DNA from: Limonium bicolor
Lineage: Eukaryota; Streptophyta; Magnoliopsida; Caryophyllales; Plumbaginaceae
Assembly (NCBI GenBank): GCA_023374045.1
Contig: JAIOTZ010000146.1
Coordinates: 17,760 to 81,759 of the forward strand
Reading direction: 5' to 3'
DNA: 64,000 nt
Notes under the pieces: generated by a model
The model's input: the letters and a program-made list of their open reading frames with translations, nothing else
Told to the model about the DNA's origin: nothing
Databases searched by the model: none
Program-made: the position numbers and the translations under genes
In this document: positions 60,777 through 64,000 of the stretch, piece after piece
Numbering within the stretch: the stretch's first letter is position 1
Layout of the letters: each line of letters starts with the position of its first letter

Positions 60777-61406
60777 ATGTCAGGAAGGAGAGGCCGAGGA
60801 AGAGGTGATGATGCTGCTGAGGTACCGGGAGGGCAGACGATCCCGGAGATCGTGGCTGCTGCTTTGGGGAATATGGGCTATCAGCCTGGTGTGGGTGCGC
60901 CACCTCCACCTCCACCACCCCGGGAACCGAATTGGGTGAAGAGTCTTGCAGATCTTCGACCCGCGCACTTCAAGGGGGAGACTGATCCCGCCAAGCTTGA
61001 GGCGTACATCTCCGAGCTGGAGACCGCCTTCGAGACCCTTGATGTCCCTGCTGGGATCAAGGTGCGTCTGGCTGCTTTCTACCTGAAGGTGGCGGCAGGC
61101 GATTGGTGGAAGCTGGTGAGGGCCGAGCATGTGGCCAATCCAGAGTTCGGCTGGGAGCAGTACACCGCCTTGCTACGAGCAAAGTACTATCCCGCCCATG
61201 TCCAGACGAAGAAGCGTCTGCAGTTGGATGCGCTTAAGCAGACCGACAAGATGACGGTGGACGAGTATTACTCAGAGTTCACCGCCTTGCTCCGTCTTCT
61301 GCCAGGTCTTGGGTATTCTGACCAGATCCTGGTGGACCGCTTCTATGGCGGGCTTAGCCATCGACTCCGCTACGGCATGGGGCCGACGAGTTACACTACC
61401 TTGCAG
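60777..61406 (+). CDS. Element G gag exon 1 (capsid)
   Basis: 210 codons from ATG 60777 ('MSGRRGRGRG') to a CAG/GTATAAG donor. A basic N-terminus and a run of seven prolines (residues about 43-49) precede the retrotransposon-gag domain (about 60-205). Its landmarks are 'FKGETDPAKLEAYISELETAF', 'VAAGDWWKLV', 'ALLRAKYYP', 'MTVDEYYSEFTALLRLLP' and 'DRFYGGLSHRLR'. Gag builds the virus-like particle in which reverse transcription takes place. Without splicing the frame stops two codons into the intron. A GTG upstream (60765) is in frame, but the ATG is the natural start. Confidence 0.88.
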
Positions 61407-61490
61407 GTATAAGAATGGTTGGGATTTAAATAAGTGAATAAATAAGATTAGGTTATGAGGAATAAGTGAAACTAATACTTTGAAAAGCAG
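61407..61490 (+). other. Element G gag intron 1
   Basis: 84 nt, AT-rich, GTATAAG to AAAAGCAG, phase 0, with stops in the gag frame. Removing it joins the capsid end to 'ECYHAAAKVEI', the expected continuation of a plant Gag after the core. Confidence 0.8.
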
Positions 61491-61743
61491 GAGTGCTATC
61501 ATGCCGCTGCTAAGGTTGAGATAACCGTCCAGCTGAGGGACGAGGACAATGCTAAGAGGAAGAATGTTGGGAAAAGCACAGAACACCAAGGGCAAGGTGG
61601 GTACAAGAAACAGAAGTACCAGCCTCAGGCCCAGAAAAATCAAAACCCGAAAGGGAAGGAGGAAAAGGAGAAGGCTCAGGAAGAGCCATTGAAGTTGACG
61701 TATGCTTACGCAGCTACACCCCTGCGCTCTAAGGCGCCAAAGG
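61491..61743 (+). CDS. Element G gag exon 2 (basic linker)
   Basis: 84 codons plus one base. Starts 'ECYHAAAKVEITVQL', then a long Gln/Lys-rich basic linker such as precedes zinc knuckles in chromovirus Gag proteins. It ends at CCAAAGG/GTAAGG in phase 1. Read through, the frame stops at 61764. Confidence 0.78.
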
Positions 61744-61822
61744 GTAAGGAAACTAATATTGAGTGAGTAAGAGACCATTAATAACCGTTTAAGATATGAG
61801 AATTAATATTATGAATGATCAG
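61744..61822 (+). other. Element G gag intron 2
   Basis: 79 nt, AT-rich, GTAAGGAAAC to ATGATCAG, phase 1. Removal keeps the frame into the zinc-knuckle exon. Confidence 0.8.
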
Positions 61823-62164
61823 GATCTGAGACTGAGAAGGGAGCCGGTGGTGGCTACCAGCGACGCTTCATCTGCAGGTGGTGTCACAAGGACCACCCCG
61901 GACTCGACTGCAAGGGGAATAAGGTGGAGTGCAACTTCTGTGGGGTGTACGGGCACCGGGCTTACGAGTGTTTCCGGAACCCCGCTAGCAGAGCCTATAG
62001 GCCCGAGATGAAGGGCAAGGGCAAGACCGATCAGGGGGCTAGTTCTGACGGTCAGAGGAGGGGACAGCAAGCTGCTGATAAGAACCCACGAGTGGTCCAG
62101 AAGTCGGGACCCACACTACACATGGTGGACCGGGACGATGAGCCTGAGCCCTCATCGAGGCCAG
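61823..62164 (+). CDS. Element G gag exon 3 (two zinc knuckles)
   Basis: About 114 codons. Opens 'SETEKGAGGGYQRR', then 'CRWCHKDHPGLDC' (CX2CX3HX4C) and 'CNFCGVYGHRAYEC' (canonical CX2CX4HX4C), followed by a basic tail. The knuckles would bind the element RNA. The exon ends AGGCCAG/GTACC in phase 1. From this donor the frame continues equally well into the AlkB exon (acceptor 62323) or the protease exon (acceptor 63217). Confidence 0.85.
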
Positions 62165-62323
62165 GTACCGTTATAACCTTTAGTAATAAAACTACCTGCT
62201 TACCGCATTATCATGCATGTTTGGTGAATAAATGGGTTAAGTAAGACTAAGATAAGATTAGAACTTAAGTAAGAACATGATGTGATTAGAACATAAGTAA
62301 GATGTAATCTATTACCACCTTAG
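62165..62323 (+). other. Element G gag intron 3 (to AlkB exon)
   Basis: 159 nt, AT-rich, GTACCG to CACCTTAG, phase 1. Removing it fuses Gag to the AlkB frame upstream of its first ATG (62347). The residues encoded between acceptor and ATG, 'SFNICYP', look like part of the AlkB homology. Confidence 0.7.
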
Positions 62324-63061
62324 GAAGCTTCAACATTTGCTATCCAATGCCATCAACACCTCACCCGGAAGACACCGTCATCGAGACCCGAGATTATCCA
62401 ACCGAACAATGTCAGGTTATCCGCCCAGGTATGATTCTATTAAGGGGATACCTGACACCCGAAGCACAAATAGCCATCATCAGGAGGTGCAACCAGATAG
62501 GAGTGGGACCGGGAGGTTTTTACACACCGGAGTACCCAGGAGAGCGAAGATGAAATTAAGATGATGAGCTTGGGCAAGGATTGGAATCCGTATGCCAAGA
62601 CTTACCGAACCACTAGGACACACCATGGAGACTCACCACCGGGCATACCCGAAGAGTTCCACCCAATAATTACACAAGTCGTGGAAATCGCTCAGCAGTT
62701 GGAAGCTGAACCGATTCCAGACATACAAGCAGACATTTGCATAATAAACTTCTACGAGAAAGATGGGCGACTCGGATTACATCAAGATAAGGACGAGACA
62801 GCGGAGTCTCTCGAGAGAGGGATACCCGTAGTGTCTTGGTCCATTGGGGATGATGCAGAATTTTTATACGGCGAGCAGAAGCGTGCGGACCGTGCAAATA
62901 AATTGGTACTTAAGTCTGGAGATGTATTAGTTATGGGTGGAGAATCAAGGATGTTGTACCATGGGATTAAGAGAATTAAGTTGAATACAGCACCGTCAGC
63001 AGTCATTAATGCGACGCACATGAAACTAGGGCGGTTAAACCTAACCTTTAGACAATATTAG
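62324..63061 (+). pseudogene. AlkB/ALKBH1-like 2-oxoglutarate-Fe(II) dioxygenase exon inside element G
   Basis: An AlkB-family oxidative demethylase domain; the family repairs or demethylates alkylated nucleic acids. The first frame (to 62553) has 'VIRPGMILLRGYL' and 'GVGPGGFYTPEYPGERR'. The second (62561-63061) has 'MMSLGKDWNPYAKTYRTTR', 'CIINFYEKDGRLGLHQDKDE' with the HxD iron ligands, 'VVSWSIGDDAEFLYG', 'SGDVLVMGGESRMLYHGI' with the distal His, and 'GRLNLTFRQY' with the RxNxTxR 2-oxoglutarate clamp. It most resembles plant ALKBH1-type proteins. The frame is lost between 62549 and 62564, as if by two one-base losses. All catalytic residues are present and a stop ends it at 63059. Confidence 0.93.
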
Positions 63062-63217
63062 CCATGTAATGTTTAGTGTGAGATAAGGAATGAGATGTAA
63101 GAAAAAGCACATGTTGTAAACAGGATGGTTATCAATAAAATAACAGTGTTGTTCATATAATTTGTCACGACTCCTGTTATACCATCATTACTCATGAAGC
63201 TTGTGAAATACAATTAG
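63062..63217 (+). other. AlkB-protease spacer with alternative acceptor
   Basis: 156 bp, AT-rich, with stops in the protease frame up to 63138. It ends with ACAATTAG/GTTATGG; an acceptor here joins in phase 1 to the donor at 62165 and gives a continuous Gag-protease frame that skips AlkB. Confidence 0.5.
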
Positions 63218-63882
63218 GTTATGGACTCGGTACGGAAGGTGCACTAAGCATACTCACAGAGGCACAGGCCGGCGCAAGCGGTACTATCCTCACCGGCACC
63301 TTTCCGATTAATGGAATTGAGGCATCTGTTCTCTTCGACTCAGGGGCCTCGCACACCTTTATCTCGGCATCATTCGCGAGAAGGTTGGGGCTAGACGCCG
63401 ACGAGCTACCCGACTTCACGGTTACGCTCCCGTCTAAGGAGAAGGTTCGTTGTACTCACTACTACCGGGGAGCCATTGTCAGAATTAAGGGGGAGGACTT
63501 CCCAGTCAGTTTTATTGAGTTCAGAGAGTTGGGATTTGATGTTATCTTCGGGATGAACTGGTTTGAGCGGCACAAGGGTCGTATCCTCTGCGCCGAGCAT
63601 AGGCTGCTTCTCAGGAGTCCGTCTGGGGTAACCATATCATACCGCCAGAGGCCCAGAGAGCCTTCGACTAAGATCATCACCGCCATGGCAATGTATAAGG
63701 AGTTGAGGAAGGAAGAAGTATACCTCTGCTATGTCCAGGACATAGAGAGAGACCCCGAGTTCGACCCCGACTTACCGGTAGTGTCGGAGTTCCCCGATCT
63801 CTTTCCACGGGAACTGCCCGGCATGCCACCCACTCGGGAGGTAGAGTTCACCATCGAGCTGCTACTGGTACCGGACCGATAG
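63218..63882 (+). pseudogene. Element G aspartic protease and linker to RT
   Basis: Retropepsin of a chromovirus-like Pol. 'GALSILTEAQAG' and 'SGTILTGTFPINGIEA' lead to the active site 'SVLFDSGASHTFISASF' (catalytic Asp in DSGA, about 63337), then 'FIEFRELGFDVIFGMNWFERH' and the linker to '[24 protein letters not shown]', normal for this lineage. There is no good ATG; the product is expected as part of a Gag-Pol polyprotein. The frame ends at a TAG (63880) caused by a frame break: the reading continues one frame over. Confidence 0.92.
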
Positions 63883-64000
63883 CCAAGCACCATCTCGTAT
63901 GGCTCCGGCGGAAATGAATGAATTAAAGGAACAATTGAAAGATTTGTTGGATAAGGGATTTATAAGACCAAGTGTCACCATGGGGAGCGCCAGTTCGCTC
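63883..64000 (+). pseudogene. Element G reverse transcriptase, N-terminal start (cut by window end)
   Basis: In a different frame from the protease: '[22 protein letters not shown]' followed by 'FIRPSV', the classic start of chromovirus RT. The family's next words, of the 'SPWGAPV' type, appear only after another one-base shift near 63975. The palm domain is beyond the window. Confidence 0.88.

Larger units (their letters stand above)
56441..64000 (+). mobile_element. Element G: chromovirus-like LTR retrotransposon carrying an AlkB domain (partial)
   Basis: 4.1-kb LTR, tRNA-iMet primer site, gag in three exons, an AlkB dioxygenase exon, an aspartic protease of the DSGAS type and the beginning of reverse transcriptase; the rest lies beyond the window. 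LTR ends, primer site, protease and the RT lead-in '[21 protein letters not shown]' place it in the Tekay/Del-like chromovirus group; chromodomain and integrase are not visible. The gag-to-protease part is GC-rich, against an AT-rich LTR. Confidence 0.9.

Overview
The window is nuclear DNA of a flowering plant, made up almost entirely of nested LTR retrotransposons. I see no host gene outside transposable elements. The plant origin is inferred from the element families: Athila-like Ty3/gypsy elements with tRNA-Asp-type primer sites and a 'DLGAS' protease, and chromovirus-like (Tekay/Del-type) elements with tRNA-iMet primer sites. The species cannot be told from this sequence.

Layout. An old outer element F (plus strand) begins before the window. 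Its LTR tail is at 1-1330, and its non-coding interior is at 1331-4618, 24945-25062 and 38745-39511. Its very long 3' LTR is at 39512-44139 and 55079-55723. Three younger elements sit inside F, each with a matching 5-bp target duplication. Element A (4619-24939, plus, Athila-like, duplication GGAAA) has broken gag-pol and an extra 3' ORF. Element E (25063-38739, plus, AATTG) has 4.3-kb LTRs and no coding capacity. Element C (44140-55073, minus, Athila-like, AGTGA) lies in F's 3' LTR. Two insertions are nested one level deeper. Element B (14304-21734, minus, ACCCT) interrupts the 3' ORF of A. A short solo LTR (47540-48436, minus, GACAG) interrupts the integrase of C. Beyond F come an inverted LTR fragment (55724-56363) and element G (56441 to the window end, plus), a chromovirus-like element with a 4.1-kb LTR.

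The most interesting locus is in G. Gag is split by three short GT-AG introns that all preserve the reading frame. The last one joins the zinc-knuckle exon to an exon encoding an AlkB/ALKBH1-type 2-oxoglutarate/Fe(II) dioxygenase (62324-63061) that keeps its HxD...H iron ligands and RxNxTxR co-substrate motif. The same gag donor could instead be joined in frame to an acceptor at 63217/63218, just before the aspartic protease, skipping AlkB. The element therefore looks as if it could make Gag-AlkB and Gag-Pol by alternative splicing. This copy carries small frame breaks in AlkB and in pol.

Recurring non-coding patterns link otherwise different families. GC-rich (T)CCGGAC hairpin clusters occur inside AT-rich LTRs. 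A CTTAAG/GTA donor and a hairpin-plus-CAG acceptor module recur in the chromovirus-type LTRs. Polypurine-tract modules are duplicated upstream of the 3' LTRs. In E and G the primer-binding site lies in a self-complementary hairpin.
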